NCBI GenBank assembly: GCA_033032175.1 | Contig: CM065326.1 | Span: forward strand, 11,736,001 to 11,800,000 | Direction: 5' to 3' | From: Saturnia japonica | Taxonomy: Eukaryota > Arthropoda > Insecta > Lepidoptera > Saturniidae | Length of the DNA: 64,000 nt | Shown here: piece after piece, positions 17,801-28,738 of the stretch | Layout: each line of letters starts with the position of its first letter | Numbering within the stretch: the first letter of the stretch is position 1 | Program-made: the position numbers and the translations under genes | The notes under the pieces: model-generated | What the model saw: the letters and a program-made list of their open reading frames with translations, nothing else | What the model was told of the DNA's origin: nothing | Databases searched by the model: none

Positions 17801-20800
17801 TACTGCCATTATCAAGTGAATGTAGTGTCCTGTCTTATGACGATTTCAGTACCCTAATTAGATGGTGGTTCCCTTGTTAGAAGTTTCTAGGGAGTTTTTG
17901 TGGGAGCCCAGAATGCATGCTTTTAAATTCATATCACTAAATCACGCAAAACGCCACCAATATTACATAATATAGAGTCAGAAACCTAAGTAAATGAATT
18001 AAAAATAAAAACCACAACATGTCACTACCTGCCAAAAAACTTTATTTCCACAAGTTTGCAGTCCCCTCAATTGATTCAAAGCATAATCGCATTATCAATT
18101 ATATTTATCTCTAAAAAAAATCGATAATCGAAAAGCTAACCTCCAAGTTATGCAATGCACCCCTAAAATAAAGATTTCACACATGTTTCATATGGTTTGC
18201 ATGTCTAAAAAGAACCAATTTTAGTCAGTGGTGTATAGAGAAACCTTTCGCCTATTATTAGGCATCTATTTGGATATAGACAATATTATATAATTAAGTG
18301 TGCATTCGCTTTTTAATAAATTAGATTAGGTGTTTTAAGTGTATTCATATGTATAGATAGGTGCAGTGCGTAAGGCGGTCCTGCTACTTTGATTCCTGTA
18401 GATATGAGGTCTTCTCCATATGTGTTTAGCACAATAAGATATCGCATTAAAAATGATTTGAAAAAATGATCGCAAAAAGATAATTATGTAGAATATCTAT
18501 TCTAGAAGAGAGTGTCCGTTTGAATCAATGTTGCCAGATAGTTGTCTAATATTCTCCCCATACCTAACCGAGAATCACCTTAAAATTTATTTATGTAACA
18601 TATGTTCTGTAAAGTGTACTTAGGGATGCCCCAAGTGAAAAGAAACTTCCAAAGAGATTGTAAAATGGAATTGAGTGAAATCGTAACTGATATGTCTTTT
18701 TTTAGGATGGTCTTAGAAAGGGCAGAATGCCTGCTTGGCGACCCCGAGACCATGACGACACGAAGTCACGTTTCTCGCAATATTCCATGTCGTCAAGCGT
18801 GATCCGCAGGAACCAAGGTCTAACGCTCCTGGACAATAGATTTGAAAAGGTAATAAAGAACCTTTTTTTGGGTGTTCTTCTTGTGGCAAAAAAAAACAAT
18901 AATTGTTAAAGTTAAAGTAACCAATTCTCTTAACATCGAGGTTTTTATTCTAGAAGCGAATTGCATTGATTGACCGATAGAGTGCATCGATTTAATATAA
19001 ATAGATCGGCAGCTCGAAAGATAAACTTAGTTACCCACATGCAACATTACACACGTATGAACATACACACGTGCACACCACTCAGGTACATGGGATCTGT
19101 AAGGGATCTTTTTTTATTTTTTTGCGCTAGTTAGTGTAGAAAACCTTTCCGATTACTAAATACACATACACATGGTTCCTTCCTTCCTCCCAGGAGGAAG
19201 GGGACATGCCTATAAGTATATATTAGTTAGCTCGAATCGTAGGAGTAGGGATTCAGTTAGATCGCGACCTAATTGCATACGCGACGACCGCCCGAGCCAA
19301 GGTCCGGCCACTCTGGCACCCTCGTGCGAGTCGTCCAAAACACTTTCGCGGCTGAGTGCTCTCTGCGCTCGCCCCCAAGTACGGTGAAGCTGTAAAAGCC
19401 GCAGCGGCTTCAGAGCTCCTAAGGCTAAACAGTGTAGTCAGATCTAAAAAAAAAGAGAAAAAACATAGAATTCGCTCGTCTTAGAACGAGATAGGGATAT
19501 GGGACAATTTTCGTATGTTTGCTACTTAAATCGTGACCAAAACAAATTACGCTTGTTTTTGCAAAATCTTAGATTTTATTTTTAATAGAAGTGTTTAATT
19601 GCGGTTACGTGTATGTTACTCGATTTAACTCGTATAACAAAGAAATCAACGAAATAATACGCACATTAGTGTATTCCGTTTTTGGGTTCTTATTATCCAA
19701 CCTATTGCCCCATATATACTATACTAAATCTATGGTCTATTGACTCATTATTCATGAACTTTGCCTTGTAAATTAGTATAATTATAACTGACAGACAACC
19801 CACAGCTTCAAATTCAACTTTTTTTAAATTGCGTCTCGTAATTACGAATTCTGCCAGTGTCAAGTCAGTCACTTTATAATCAAATTTTATATAAATTTGT
19901 TAAATATTAAAAATAAGGAATACTTGAGTTTCATAAAAAACGCAGGTGTTCACTAAGAAAGGATTAATAGAAAAATAAAACTAACTTCAATGATTTTTGA
20001 AGAGTTCCCTGGTGTTCTTAGAAGTCGAAGGTCCAGTGAAGTATCTCCTTTCCAACAAACAAAAAATCATCTAAATCGATTCATAAACAAAAAAAGTTAT
20101 AGCTGAAAATCCATAAAAAATGTTCCATTCATATTGAAAACCTCCTCCTTTTTATAAAATCAGTTAATAATAGGATTATTCCTGGAATATTGCTGATATG
20201 AAATACATAGCCACATGATAAAAATTGCAAAAATAAAATTTCTATTTTCTTTTGTACTATGAATTTGTAAATTATTTTTAAATGAGAAGATATCTTCTTT
20301 AACTTCAGTCACTATTTGTCAAAATTGTACAGACCTTATGATTGCTAATTTTTTTTACTGATTTTTTTTTTCATTTATGCTTGAAAGTATTGATTTTCGA
20401 TATATATTCAGTTTTATAAATAAAAAATATACATATGGTAAAATGTTATTAGATGTTTGCCGAATATGACGACACGGAAGTGGGTCCTTTAGATCTGGAA
20501 GAGATTGATGGCTATTTACCCGAAACTCATGACATGCTGCTGAGAGCCGCCGAGGACTTTGAAGAGTCGAAGAGACGTCACCAGCTTGATAAGGAGAAGG
20601 AAATCGCTAGGTAAAGTTTTGTAGCCAATGTAAAATGTTGCTATAAAAGTATGTGGACCATATTGTTACACCCGTGGGTAATAGAAATACCGATGATTGA
20701 CGTGAAGAAGTTTGATTCGAATTCTACACAGTTACGTATTTCACGAACTCACAACACTGTTATTTATTTCACTGTGGTTTCGCTTCCTTTTATCGCTTTG

Positions 20801-23800
20801 TAATACAAAACTGAACTGCCTCGGCGCTGCGCCTGATCCGCTTAAATACCTATACAAAACGATCACAGAAAAATCGTGAATCATCACTAACTTTCTTGAC
20901 GTAATCGAGGCGATAAGCTCTATACATTTGTGTGTAAACTGCGATGTTTACACAACCATGCGCCGCGGTTGTTTACGACGCGAACATTATTTCGAAGTCC
21001 TGAGAAAATTGTGGTCGCTTCAAGATATTTCGGGAACAGGATTTTTCTATTTTTTAATCGGGTTGTAACAGGTCGTAACAATATTTTGCAATTATTACAT
21101 CCAGGGGTAGTAAAATGCCACTATAATTCAGTTAAGCAACTTATTCGTACTCAACAACATAATTTAAAAGAAAGACCAATACCGCTCTTCGAATGTAGTG
21201 TTGTAGTACTTACACTTTCTCCTTCCTATTCATCACTTGTTCATTTCATTTTGCTGTGCAAAATAAAACTGTCTTAACTCGGTATACGGCTCGCTTATAA
21301 ACTTATTTAATAATCATGAAACCACTAAAAGGTACTTGAAGTTGTAAACTGGTTGTAAACAACATGCATCATCAGTTTTAAAAGTAGGGGAACATTCAAT
21401 TTTTAGACCATTAATATTTTAGAATAATGTATAGGATCTTAACTTTTTAAGTCTTTAAAAACTTTATTTACGCTTTTATACTTCTGATAAAAAAACGGCA
21501 ATAGCGTGATGGGCCGCCATTTTGTGACGCTAAAACAGTCGTCTGTTGTGACAAACGTCTGGACCGCATTCTGTCAGCTGCCGAATTAAATTAGACATGG
21601 GTAACACTGCGCTACGCCGCGCAATTGCGCCAACTCAGTTCACTGCGCCGGGTGTGTTACCACTCTTATTCCAAATGTGTTGGCACAGTAAGTTGCGCTT
21701 GAGTTATTGAGTTGGGGCAAGGAATTTTGCTGAATTACCCAGGTCTAGGCAGAACTGTAGACATGTTAAACTCCATACATATGCTTGTGATGCATTGATT
21801 TTTGTTAATTATGAGACCAAACAGAATCCCAGTATTAAAATATCTTTGCAAAAAATGAATGGAAGGACTGCTTTTTCTTTGATTATGACGAAGGCTTGTA
21901 GTCTTTTGAGTCGATGGTTAAGGAAAAGGAATGAGGTTGACAGTAAAAAGAGTTGTCGTAGTTTTTGTATGTAGCTTATATTATGTGAAACGAAAATAGA
22001 ACATTTATTGGTTAAATCTTGATCATCCTCAACTTGAAAAACCGTCATCAACCACCATTAGATATCTATTATAAATTGCAAATTTTAATTTATTTATAAC
22101 AAATGTAAAAGTTATTTTTATTACTCCAACTGCGAAAAAGGAGAGTTATGTTTTTCGAGCGGATATGTATGTATGCTTATTTCTTTGGTACGCTCCGTAG
22201 CCTAAGGGACTTGATGGATTTTAGCATAAGAGGTGTCGTTAGATACGCCTTAATTGTGGGAGTGACATAGGTTAAATAATATTTATATATATGAGGACAC
22301 AATTTCACACACGGCCATTTAATTCCAAACTAAGCAAAGTTTGTAATATGGTAACTATACAGCTAATATACATACATATATAGATATTTAACACCCAGAC
22401 ACACACAACTGACATTTATGCTCATCACACAAAGTCAGTCATGGGCGGGGATCGAACCTGCGACCTCTCGGCTCAATAGTAGCGTTTACTAACACTGCGC
22501 CACGAGGCCTGTCTGTTTGTAAGTACGACTTCTGGAAATCAAAAATAGAAAAAAAATTGTCAAAAGTTTTTGTTGCAGTCGGGTTTTTGTTTCATTTTTA
22601 ATAATTGAGCTTGTTAACTTTTTGTCAAACTTTATTTGTGTTGATCACCTCAACCAACACATGATTTGAAGTCACAATATGATCTTGTTCGTTTCGTTCG
22701 TTGTTCGTAACATGCCAAGCCTGGAGGGACCGGCTCTCAAGTGAAGCTGCCAAAACACACCTATAGGTGCTTGGCGACAGATTTTCAACTTGAGGGTGGT
22801 AGAAAATGCCCCACCACAATGCTATATTTCATTACGATCTTTTCCTTCACATAAATCTCTGGCTTATTGTAGTAGGGATTCGAACTCACGTCAGTCGACG
22901 GATTGTTCGTAAACGCTACACCACTGAGTCGACGCTCTAAAGTATGATTGTTTATTTAAAAAAAAACTGCATGTTTAAACAGATTACAACAACTTCAAGA
23001 GATCGAAGAGGAATCTGAAGAGGACTTGGTGACGATGGAAGTGGAACCGAAGGAAAAGTGGGACTGTGAGACGATACTGTCAACGTACTCCAATCTGTAC
23101 AACCACCCGAAGGTTATAGAAGAACCTAAGGTCAGTTAAAAGTATATAAATACCAGGTTAACTGAAAATCTATATGTATATAATATAAAAGGAAACCTTA
23201 ATGACTGACCGATCTATCAACACAGAGCTCAAAACACTGAACAGATTGGGCTGAAATTTATTATGACGTAAGCATCCTTTAAGAACGGATTTTTGAATAT
23301 ACAACCTCTAACTAGGTGTAACAGTGGTTTCGAAATTTCTATGGAATTTTTTAACACGGGTATTACAAAAGGCGTATAGGACATTTTGGCGAAAATGGCT
23401 TTGTAATGGTACCTATCAATACCCATTGTGTTTTTTGCTCGAAAATATGAAGTTTCAAATTAATAGGGCATAAAGGACACGCTGCTGGAATTAGAAAAAA
23501 TTAAACGGATATATGAGAAAAGTATTTCTAAACATATCAAATTTTAGGGGTGTAAGATACAACTGCTCTATGTGAAACATGGATTTAAGTTAAAATCAAA
23601 ATATGTTTTATTCAATTTAGGCCCTAAGAAGGCACTTATGAATTTCAAAACACTACCACCGGTTCGGAAAACATCCTAAACATCGACAAGAACCGACAAG
23701 AAACTCGATCGGGTTTATCTTATTTTTTAAAACTGGTTATAATTAAGTCGGATAGAAATTGTTATGTTATTTCTTCTTGAAATATTGGGTTGTCAAAGAC

Positions 23801-25096
23801 AGTAGCAACTGATTTCTTAGAATGTAGGTGTGAGACATTTATTTTTGAACCTATTTATGAGACATTTCAACGGTTGTCACAGCAATATAGATAATACCAA
23901 ACCCTCGGTGCACGAGTTCGCCTCGCACTTTTTTTTAGTTTATGGCACATTATTTCCTCATTAACATTTTCAGAAACCGAAAAAAATACAAATAAATCCA
24001 AAAACGGGCATACCTAAGGACACACTGGGTAGTGATCATAAATTGACAATTAAATCGTTGGCCAAGTTCAATGAACTGCATCACGATAAGGATAAGAATT
24101 CAGATGACGATGGAAGAACGCAACCGGAATCAGTACTGTCTACACTCAGCGTCCTATCTATCAGGTGAAGAAACACTTTTTTATCATTATAGTCTTAGGC
24201 ACCACCTCCACGAGCGAGTTTATCGCGGCGATAATATCGCAGCGATGCGATGAGTAACATTGACGAGGAAAACGCCAACGACTCGCTTTCACCCTTCTAA
24301 ACTATTGACACTTCCTGATTTTGCTCTTGCCTGCCACCAAACTGAGCTAAAGACGGAGGTTACTCAATTCAAATGTATATATTTTTTTATGGATGCTCAG
24401 CCATAACTTCTTTATTTATCAATCGATTTGGGTTATTCTTTTTTTGCTTCGATAGGGGTTACCTCACAAGGGTGGTCCCATTATTATTTAATTGGCATTG
24501 AACATTCAACTTCGAAGATACACTAGGGAACTCTTCAAAATCTTTGAAGTTGGCTTCCTTTTTCGTGAAAATTTGTCTTGTCAACATAACTTGTTGCGGT
24601 CAAACTGCGATCTGTCACGAGTTGCGACTGTACGCAGGCGGAAGAATAATCGTCTCGTAGAGATGACCCAACGATAACAGGACGGACTCATGGCGGTACA
24701 CTCGCTGGTGGATGTGGCGGATTAACGTTTGGCCCCAATCTCTTTCACCTGATATTAAGTGATGATGTAAGTGAATGTAAGTGCAGGTGTTGCCGGCGGC
24801 CGACCGCCGTGTGTAGGAGCGGGGTCACCACAATACCGATAGACATTCTGTACTCCACACCGAGCGGAGCCGCGGGCACGGCTAGTTTTACATTATAGTA
24901 TATTTTATTTATTTATAGGCCAAAGGACGAGAACCCAGATGAGAAAAAAGAAAGAAAGCATCTATTAAAAGAATATAGAAAAGAAAGGAGAATAGAGAAG
25001 AAGGCGAACAAGGAAGCATTCAAAGAAGAAAAGAAGAGGCAGGAGAAGATTGTTATGAACAACAGAAACAATGTTCAGGGAAACAGAATTCTTTGA
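8644..25096 (+). CDS. LTV1: LTV1, 40S ribosomal subunit biogenesis factor (complete, 11 coding exons)
   Basis: LTV1 is a conserved assembly factor of pre-40S ribosomal particles, needed for late nuclear to cytoplasmic maturation around the beak proteins. The spliced ORF uses exons 8644-8646 (or 12347-12349), 8725-8883 (or 12428-12586), 14722-14841, 14970-15120, 16327-16440, 17335-17438, 18706-18849, 20453-20610, 22983-23130, 23974-24164 and 24919-25096. The CDS is 1470 nt, 489 aa, close to the usual 470-490. Every intron is GT-AG and every phase joins. Family hallmarks in order: N-terminal KKKFIDRKKA...HRSQRDPLAAD, KYGIYFDDDYNYLQHLK, an acidic Asp/Ser stretch, DTKSRFSQYSMSSSVIRRN, EKWDCETILSTYSNLYNHP, PKTGIPK, and a Lys/Arg/Glu coiled tail RKERRIEKKANKEAFK. 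The first two coding exons exist twice, so two start regions could feed the same protein. An ATTAAA poly(A) signal follows 25 bp after the stop. Confidence 0.95.
9284..10436. mobile_element. 1.15-kb DNA transposon derivative with ~25-bp inverted ends (copy A)
   Basis: The left end GGGGCGTCCATTAATTACGT and the right end as reverse complement GGGTATCCATTAATTATGTG align for about 25 bases. It lies in LTV1 intron 2. The middle (about 9780-10060) is a GC-rich block unlike its surroundings, with a run of 12 Gs at 9847-9858. Its long minus-strand ORF is low-complexity, Pro/Arg-rich and probably not a gene. The superfamily is not assigned. Confidence 0.65.
11034..11175 (-). mobile_element. SINE (family 4) fragment between the two LTV1 duplication units
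   Basis: The stretch TTATAATCCACTTGTGC ... CACTTCAAGATCCTGCC is the first half of the SINE found complete at 50044-50369 and 60445-60784. It directly abuts the broken exon-3 stub of duplication copy A, so SINE sequence marks that breakpoint. Confidence 0.65.
11759..12218 (+). mobile_element. 460-bp MITE (TAGTACTGGGCG family), copy 2
   Basis: Near-identical to 8052-8511 because both lie in the LTV1 duplication. It ends 128 bp upstream of the second LTV1 ATG. Confidence 0.8.
12347..12586 (+). CDS. LTV1: LTV1 coding exons 1B (ATG only) and 2B
   Basis: Same structure as copy A: ATG|GTAACA at 12347-12349, 78-bp intron, exon 2 at 12428-12586 with donor CCG|GTAAGC. The encoded residues are identical to copy A. 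This copy lies 2.1 kb upstream of exon 3 in the undisturbed context, so it is the default start region. Confidence 0.85.
12987..14138. mobile_element. 1.15-kb DNA transposon derivative (copy B)
   Basis: Same element as 9284-10436, duplicated with the LTV1 5' segment. The G run here is 15 uninterrupted Gs (13546-13560), against GGGA plus 12 Gs in copy A. It is the most visible difference between the copies. Confidence 0.65.
14722..14841 (+). CDS. LTV1: LTV1 coding exon 3
   Basis: 40 codons, phase 0 at both ends (TTTTTGAAG acceptor, CCT|GTAAGT donor). It holds QKYGIYFDDDYNYLQHLKD, the most conserved LTV1 block. Confidence 0.95.
14970..15120 (+). CDS. LTV1: LTV1 coding exon 4
   Basis: 151 nt, phase 0 in and phase 1 out (CAAG|GTAAAA). 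Lys-rich start (KATHKKKDKE), then LPSSVFASEVEEDVGLLNKA, matching the family's 'LPS.VFAS..E..VGLLN' segment. Confidence 0.93.
15363..15824. mobile_element. MITE with 30-bp near-perfect inverted ends and TA target duplication, in LTV1 intron 4
   Basis: The left end CCATTTCCATTTCTTTATTT... and the reverse complement of the right end CTATTTCCATTTCTTTATTT... agree over about 30 bases with one mismatch, up to CTCGATGACA. The dinucleotide TA stands on each side (15361-15362 and 15825-15826). A TA duplication fits the Tc1/mariner type. No coding capacity is seen. Confidence 0.75.
16327..16440 (+). CDS. LTV1: LTV1 coding exon 5
   Basis: 114 nt, phase 1 in and out (TTCCAG acceptor, GAAG|GTAATC donor). 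It encodes LDLDPEVVAALDEDFDFDNP and LEDNFIDLAMGE, the acidic segment preceding the Asp/Ser stretch in LTV1 proteins. Confidence 0.94.
16499..17151 (+). mobile_element. Helitron-type non-autonomous element, in LTV1 intron 5
   Basis: The right end is GAAACCGTGGGGCATAGCTAGT, a small GC-rich hairpin region followed by CTAGT as in lepidopteran Helitrons. The left end TCTATATATATATACTGATAA with AATAAAGAGG fits the TC... 5' end. Related pieces in the window are 34557-34880, 35580-35918 and 36052-36400. No helicase ORF is present. Confidence 0.65.
17335..17438 (+). CDS. LTV1: LTV1 coding exon 6: acidic Asp/Ser stretch
   Basis: 104 nt, phase 1 in and phase 0 out (CAA|GTATGT). It encodes SSDEDGGSYSDDDDDNSDK and MDSGDESDSQ, the acidic, probably phosphorylated linker of LTV1 proteins. 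Confidence 0.93.
17745..18047 (-). mobile_element. SINE (family 4), in LTV1 intron 6
   Basis: Diverged copy of the family complete at 60445-60784. It has the CTT-rich edge, then CTTTAATGAAGACCATTACT, CCCTTGTTAGAA and, at the other end, CACAACATGTCAC...TGCCAAAAAAC. It is antisense to LTV1. Confidence 0.7.
18706..18849 (+). CDS. LTV1: LTV1 coding exon 7
   Basis: 48 codons, phase 0 at both ends (TTTTTTTAG acceptor, AAG|GTAATA donor). It holds DTKSRFSQYSMSSSVIRRN and LTLLDNRFEK, among the best-conserved LTV1 motifs. Confidence 0.95.
19172..19455 (+). mobile_element. Retroposed fragment with poly(A) tail, in LTV1 intron 7
   Basis: About 280 bp from GGTTCCTTCCTTCCTCCCAG to CAGTGTAGTCAGATC plus an A-rich tail. 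It is homologous to 47905-48190, which also ends in a run of As. The shared poly(A) end points to the 3' end of a LINE or a LINE-driven retroposon. GC content is higher than in the surroundings. Confidence 0.6.
20453..20610 (+). CDS. LTV1: LTV1 coding exon 8
   Basis: 158 nt, phase 0 in and phase 2 out (CTAG|GTAAAG). It encodes FAEYDDTEVGPLDLEEIDG and continues to a Glu/Lys/Arg-rich helix, corresponding to the family's 'F..YDD.E.G.LD..E..G' block. Confidence 0.93.
20664..21080. mobile_element. Solo LTR of a retrotransposon, in LTV1 intron 8
   Basis: It starts TGTTACACCCGTGGG and ends GGTCGTAACA, so the ends are TGTTAC/GTAACA inverted repeats. ATAT flanks both sides (20660-20663 and 21081-21084), a 4-bp target duplication. 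The 417-bp length with no internal coding region fits a solo LTR left by LTR-LTR recombination. A truncated relative is at about 45441-45565. It begins 54 bp after the exon 8 donor. Confidence 0.7.
21594..21752 (+). mobile_element. Internally deleted MITE, GACATGGGTAA family
   Basis: It keeps both ends (AGACATGGGTAACACTGCGC and TGCTGAATTACCCAGGTCT) but has lost the middle half present at 6884-7197. It lies in LTV1 intron 8. Confidence 0.7.
22290..22515 (-). mobile_element. tRNA-derived SINE (family 2), in LTV1 intron 8
   Basis: On the minus strand the head reads GGCCTCGTGGCGCAGTGTTA, an A-box type sequence, and then GGTTCGATCCCCGCCCATGA, a B box. A SINE body containing the word CAGTTGTGTGTGTCTGGGTG follows. 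Confidence 0.72.
22640..22935 (-). mobile_element. tRNA-derived SINE (family 1), in LTV1 intron 8
   Basis: On the minus strand the head is GACTCAGTGGTGTAGCG...GAGTTCGAATCCCTAC, and the body includes GTCGCCAAGCACCTATAGGTG, which matches the copy at 3069-3300. It ends about 50 bp before exon 9. Confidence 0.75.
22983..23130 (+). CDS. LTV1: LTV1 coding exon 9
   Basis: 148 nt, phase 2 in and phase 0 out (AAG|GTCAGT). It holds EKWDCETILSTYSNLYNHP, an LTV1 signature. Confidence 0.96.
23974..24164 (+). CDS. LTV1: LTV1 coding exon 10
   Basis: 191 nt, phase 0 in and phase 2 out (TCAG|GTGAAG). It encodes KPKKIQINPKTGIPKDTLG, matching the family's basic 'PK.I.IS.KTGIP' segment, and ends STLSVLSIR. Confidence 0.94.
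24919..25096 (+). CDS. LTV1: LTV1 coding exon 11: basic coiled C-terminus and stop
   Basis: 178 nt from a TTTATAG acceptor to TGA at 25094-25096. It encodes RKERRIEKKANKEAFKEEKK and ends NNVQGNRIL, the usual basic coiled tail of LTV1. Confidence 0.95.
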
Positions 25097-25120
25097 ATGT
25101 AAAAACTGTGCATAAAATTT

Positions 25121-25126
25121 ATTAAA
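25121..25126 (+). terminator. LTV1 poly(A) signal
   Basis: ATTAAA, 25 bp after the LTV1 stop codon, with a T-rich stretch following. Confidence 0.6.
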
Positions 25127-25884
25127 TATCTTTATTAGAATTTTTGTTTCGTTTTATTGCTCTAATACAACCTGTTAAAGTCTTCTTGGCATACTGACCG
25201 CCTGATGGTAAGCGGTTATCGTTAGTCTATGGACAATTTTAATACCATAGGTATCACTAGTGAATTGCCGACCTTGAATACCACTTCCCCCAAATAGCTT
25301 TGGAACCCCAACTCATCGCAGAACTAAGACGGCAGCCCTAGTGCGCGCTTATCTACCGAAGGGCCTGAGGTAATTATTTCAAAAGCACTACCGATTTACT
25401 TTAGTATACTGTAGAGTGTAGTGACGTATAACGTGCTACCTCGTCCCCGCCAACGTCTCATATGGGTCGGTCGGAAACTCACTTGTTCGACTATAGTCGA
25501 ACTATAATAACTATAGTTATTTACGTAAAATAAGGAAATGAAATATAATGAAACACAATTATTTATTGTTTTTATTAAGTTTGTATTTAATATCATATAG
25601 CTTTTAATTTTGCTTATACTAGTTTTAGATATCTTTGAACTTTTGAAGTTTCGCCTTACACCTATTATATAAATAAAATAAAATAATTTTATTTTAACCT
25701 ACCAAAATTTAACATATTTTTTCACTTCAACATCCGCTTCATAATTAAATTTCACATGGATTCGCATTGATTCAACTATAAACCACAAATTATACAACTA
25801 TAGTACTGTAACATTTTCTGATAAATCTTGAAACCATCTTATGTTTAATAAAAAAATTGCATTGACAACTCACACTACTCTTAT

Positions 25885-26205
25885 TCTTCTTCCTAACTTG
25901 GCAACCGGTCCTCTTTAATGAAGACCATTAACGAGTGAATTATAATGTCATGTGTTATGACGATTCAGTATCCTAACAAGATGGTGGCTCCTTTGTTAGA
26001 ACTTTCTAGGAAGATTTTGTGGGATCTCAGAATGAAAGTTTTTAGCTTATATTTATAATCCACTTCACTTATGCACAAAAACCAAACTATATCACGCAAA
26101 ACGCCACCAATATTACATAATATAGGGTCAAAAACCTAACAATGAATTCAAAATAAAAACCACAACATGTAATTTCAAGATCCCGCCAAAAACTCACTGT
26201 CCACA
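25885..26205 (-). mobile_element. SINE (family 4), nearly complete
   Basis: From TTCTTCCTAACTTGGCAACC to AAGATCCCGCCAAAAACTC. ACTCAC-like words stand on both sides and could be a short target duplication. A second, partial copy follows at about 26484-26610. Confidence 0.72.
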
Positions 26206-27351
26206 CACTAGGTACTCAGTCTAACATTGACTAGGGATGGATTGAGTAAATAGACGTTCATATTCGATTCCAAGTAATTTTGGCATCAATAGGTACATTG
26301 TGATCGAGTATTGAAAATTGTACTAGCATCAACACGCGCTCATAGTACATTAGAATTTCACATTTGTTAATAATTTTCAAATCTTGTAGGATTTTATATT
26401 ATGTAGTATTATCCAATGTTCTACACCTGAAGAATGAGAATATATACATTCTATCTCCATCCACAGATGACAAATCATTAATAATAATAAAAAAACATTA
26501 CTTATGCAAAACAACCAAACTATATCACTTAAAACGCCACCAATATTACTTAATACAGGGTCAAAAACCTAAGTAAATTAATTACAAATAAAATCCGGCC
26601 AATAACTCGTGATTAAAATAATAAATATTTGATTATGTAATAATTAGGAACACAACTATGAGCTGGCGCAATAAAAAAAATTTAACTAAGCTAACTAGTA
26701 ACTTTTCTCCCCTGCAGTAGACACTTTACGTTCAGAGCTAAATAACAATTCTAATTATTATATCCTATGACTTTAATTAACCGACAATAGTATAATAAAA
26801 ATGTTTTATTCTGTAATTATTATTAAAATTGTGTAGTAAGAATAATATATTGCTTTTATAAACAAAACTCTTTTGCTTGAAGCTTATTTAACTTCATATT
26901 TTGTATTTGTTCTTAATTTATTCAATTAGAAATTTGAATATTCTTGTAATTGAATAATCTTCTAAGATGTTTAACATCTGTCGGATGTCCCGTGGCGACT
27001 AACTATTTTTCATTTTATTCTAAGATAGGTAAGTCTTAAGAGTTAATTATCAGAACTTTCATCTAATTGTATAAGTAATGAGAGTTTACAAATTTAGTAT
27101 ACCATAAAAAAAATATTATTATTAATTTAAAGTATGTCTATTAAAAACATTTCATAGTTCAAAAAAAATTGAATGCCCCCAAGTTTGCTTACGAAATAAT
27201 TGACTGCCCCTAATTATTGAGTAGAATACTAATAATAATATAGTAAGTCTTTATCGGAGGCAAACTGTGTTAATAAGTCACGTTTAGCTAATTATTCATG
27301 TATAGAGGTCTCACTTAGACCATTATTCACGTATGCCAGAGCTCTACTTGT

Positions 27352-27562
27352 TGTTACGGCAGCGAGGAGCGGGGCGCGAGCAAGCCTTATCCCGCGCACC
27401 TGCACGCGCACGACCACGTGCTCTCACCCCGCGAGACTGCACCACTCTCACTCGAACGTCTAACTGAACACACAGCGCAATATTGTATTTCGTTAAATAA
27501 AATGATTGCTGTTGTAAAGTTTTTTTTTCTATTAAATCAAGTGAAATTAACCAGCCCTACAA
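27352..27562. mobile_element. Possible solo LTR
   Basis: TGTTACGGCAGCGAGG opens a GC-rich block followed by TTAAATAAAATGATTGC (a poly(A) signal as in an R region) and a T-rich stretch ending CCAGCCCTACA. The TG...CA ends and internal AATAAA suggest an LTR. No target duplication was found, so this is tentative. Confidence 0.3.
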
Positions 27563-27664
27563 CCACCTAAGCTATCGAAGCAACGAACACTCGTTCTTTT
27601 TATTTTCCTACTCATGAACTTCACTAAATTGTTGAACGATATAAAACAATCGATTGTTGATTGA

Positions 27665-28043
27665 AAATATATCAACCCTTCGAGTCTCAAATGTAGTTAA
27701 AGCCAAAACACGACTTTAGGGAAAACTCAAAAAACCGAATAAGTGGAAATAAAAAAGTTTATAACTTTTGCTTTTTAGAGCTATGAATTAAAAAATGTTG
27801 TATAAGCAATGTTCAAACAAAGACTTTATATACGACAATTGACCAACGACTAGAATAGTACGACAACTAAATTTGATTGCTAAATAATTTGAGTAGTTAA
27901 AGACATTTTTATTGAGTTATAAAAATTTGAAATATATAGATCGATCGAGCTTGTGAAATTATGTGAGACAGTGTTTAAAGTCGATTTTAGGCAAATTGGC
28001 AAATGTAGTAAACATTTGAGACTCGAAGGGTCGATATAATTCA
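27665..28043. mobile_element. MITE with inverted ends containing CCCTTCGAGTCTCAAATGT
   Basis: CCCTTCGAGTCTCAAATGT at about 27676 and its exact reverse complement near 28012 bound a 370-bp AT-rich segment with no ORF. Slightly less conserved bases extend each arm to about 35. Confidence 0.6.
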
Positions 28044-28429
28044 GGATATTTTTGAGAAAACAAGGTATATTTTTACGAATAACTTTATTTCAGCTCGTCA
28101 AGATAGTTACTAAAGTAGGCAAATTTCAGGACAAGCTATGACCTTTTCCTAATTTAGTTTAGCAGTCGTTTTCGACGACACGGTCTGACATATATTTCAT
28201 AATAAAAACAAATGAATAGTAACGGCTGTCAAAAAAAAAACGATGTTTTATCAACATTAGATGCGACTCGCGAACACAGAGCCCAGAGGCACAGAATAAT
28301 AAATAATATTCCAGTAGAATCATCGTCATAATAATACGTGAATATTTATAATCTATTAAATCTATTTTACTCTGTATTTGTACGATTGTACTATGTAAAT
28401 CGTAAATGTCGGTAATCGCTAAACATTGG

Positions 28430-28738
28430 TAACTCAGCAAATTTTCTTGCGCCAACGCCGCCAACTCAATAACTCAAGCCCAGCTTCCTCGCGCCGGTGC
28501 ATTGAGTTAATTTAAATTTGTGTCATAGCGCAGCAAAACGGTACACGAGGCAAGCGATTTAAAGAAATTAATGAGTCAGCTGACCTATGCCAGTGGCGAG
28601 GCGTGACTCTGTTCCATACCCCGCTCGCTGCGCAAAAGTGCGCTATGGGCCAACACATTTGGAATGTCGTAACACACCCGGCGCAGTCAACTGAGTTGGC
28701 GCATTTGCGTGGTGTAGCGCATTCTTACTCATGTCTAG
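28430..28738 (-). mobile_element. MITE, GACATGGGTAA family, reversed (unit A)
   Basis: It reads as the reverse complement of 6884-7197. Shared words include TTGCGCCAAC...CTCAATAACTCAAG and CCAACACATTTGGAAT, and the right end is TTACTCATGTCTA. The copy at 31515-31823 is its duplicate. Confidence 0.7.

Larger units (their letters stand above)
25127..28123. other. Intergenic region downstream of LTV1, repeat-rich
   Basis: No host gene is seen. It contains a dispersed repeat at about 25186-25380 (GCCTGATGGTAAGCGGTTAT, also near 51150 and 5470), SINE copies at 25885-26205 and about 26484-26610, an LTR-like GC-rich stretch at 27352-27560, and a MITE at 27665-28043. Confidence 0.55.
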
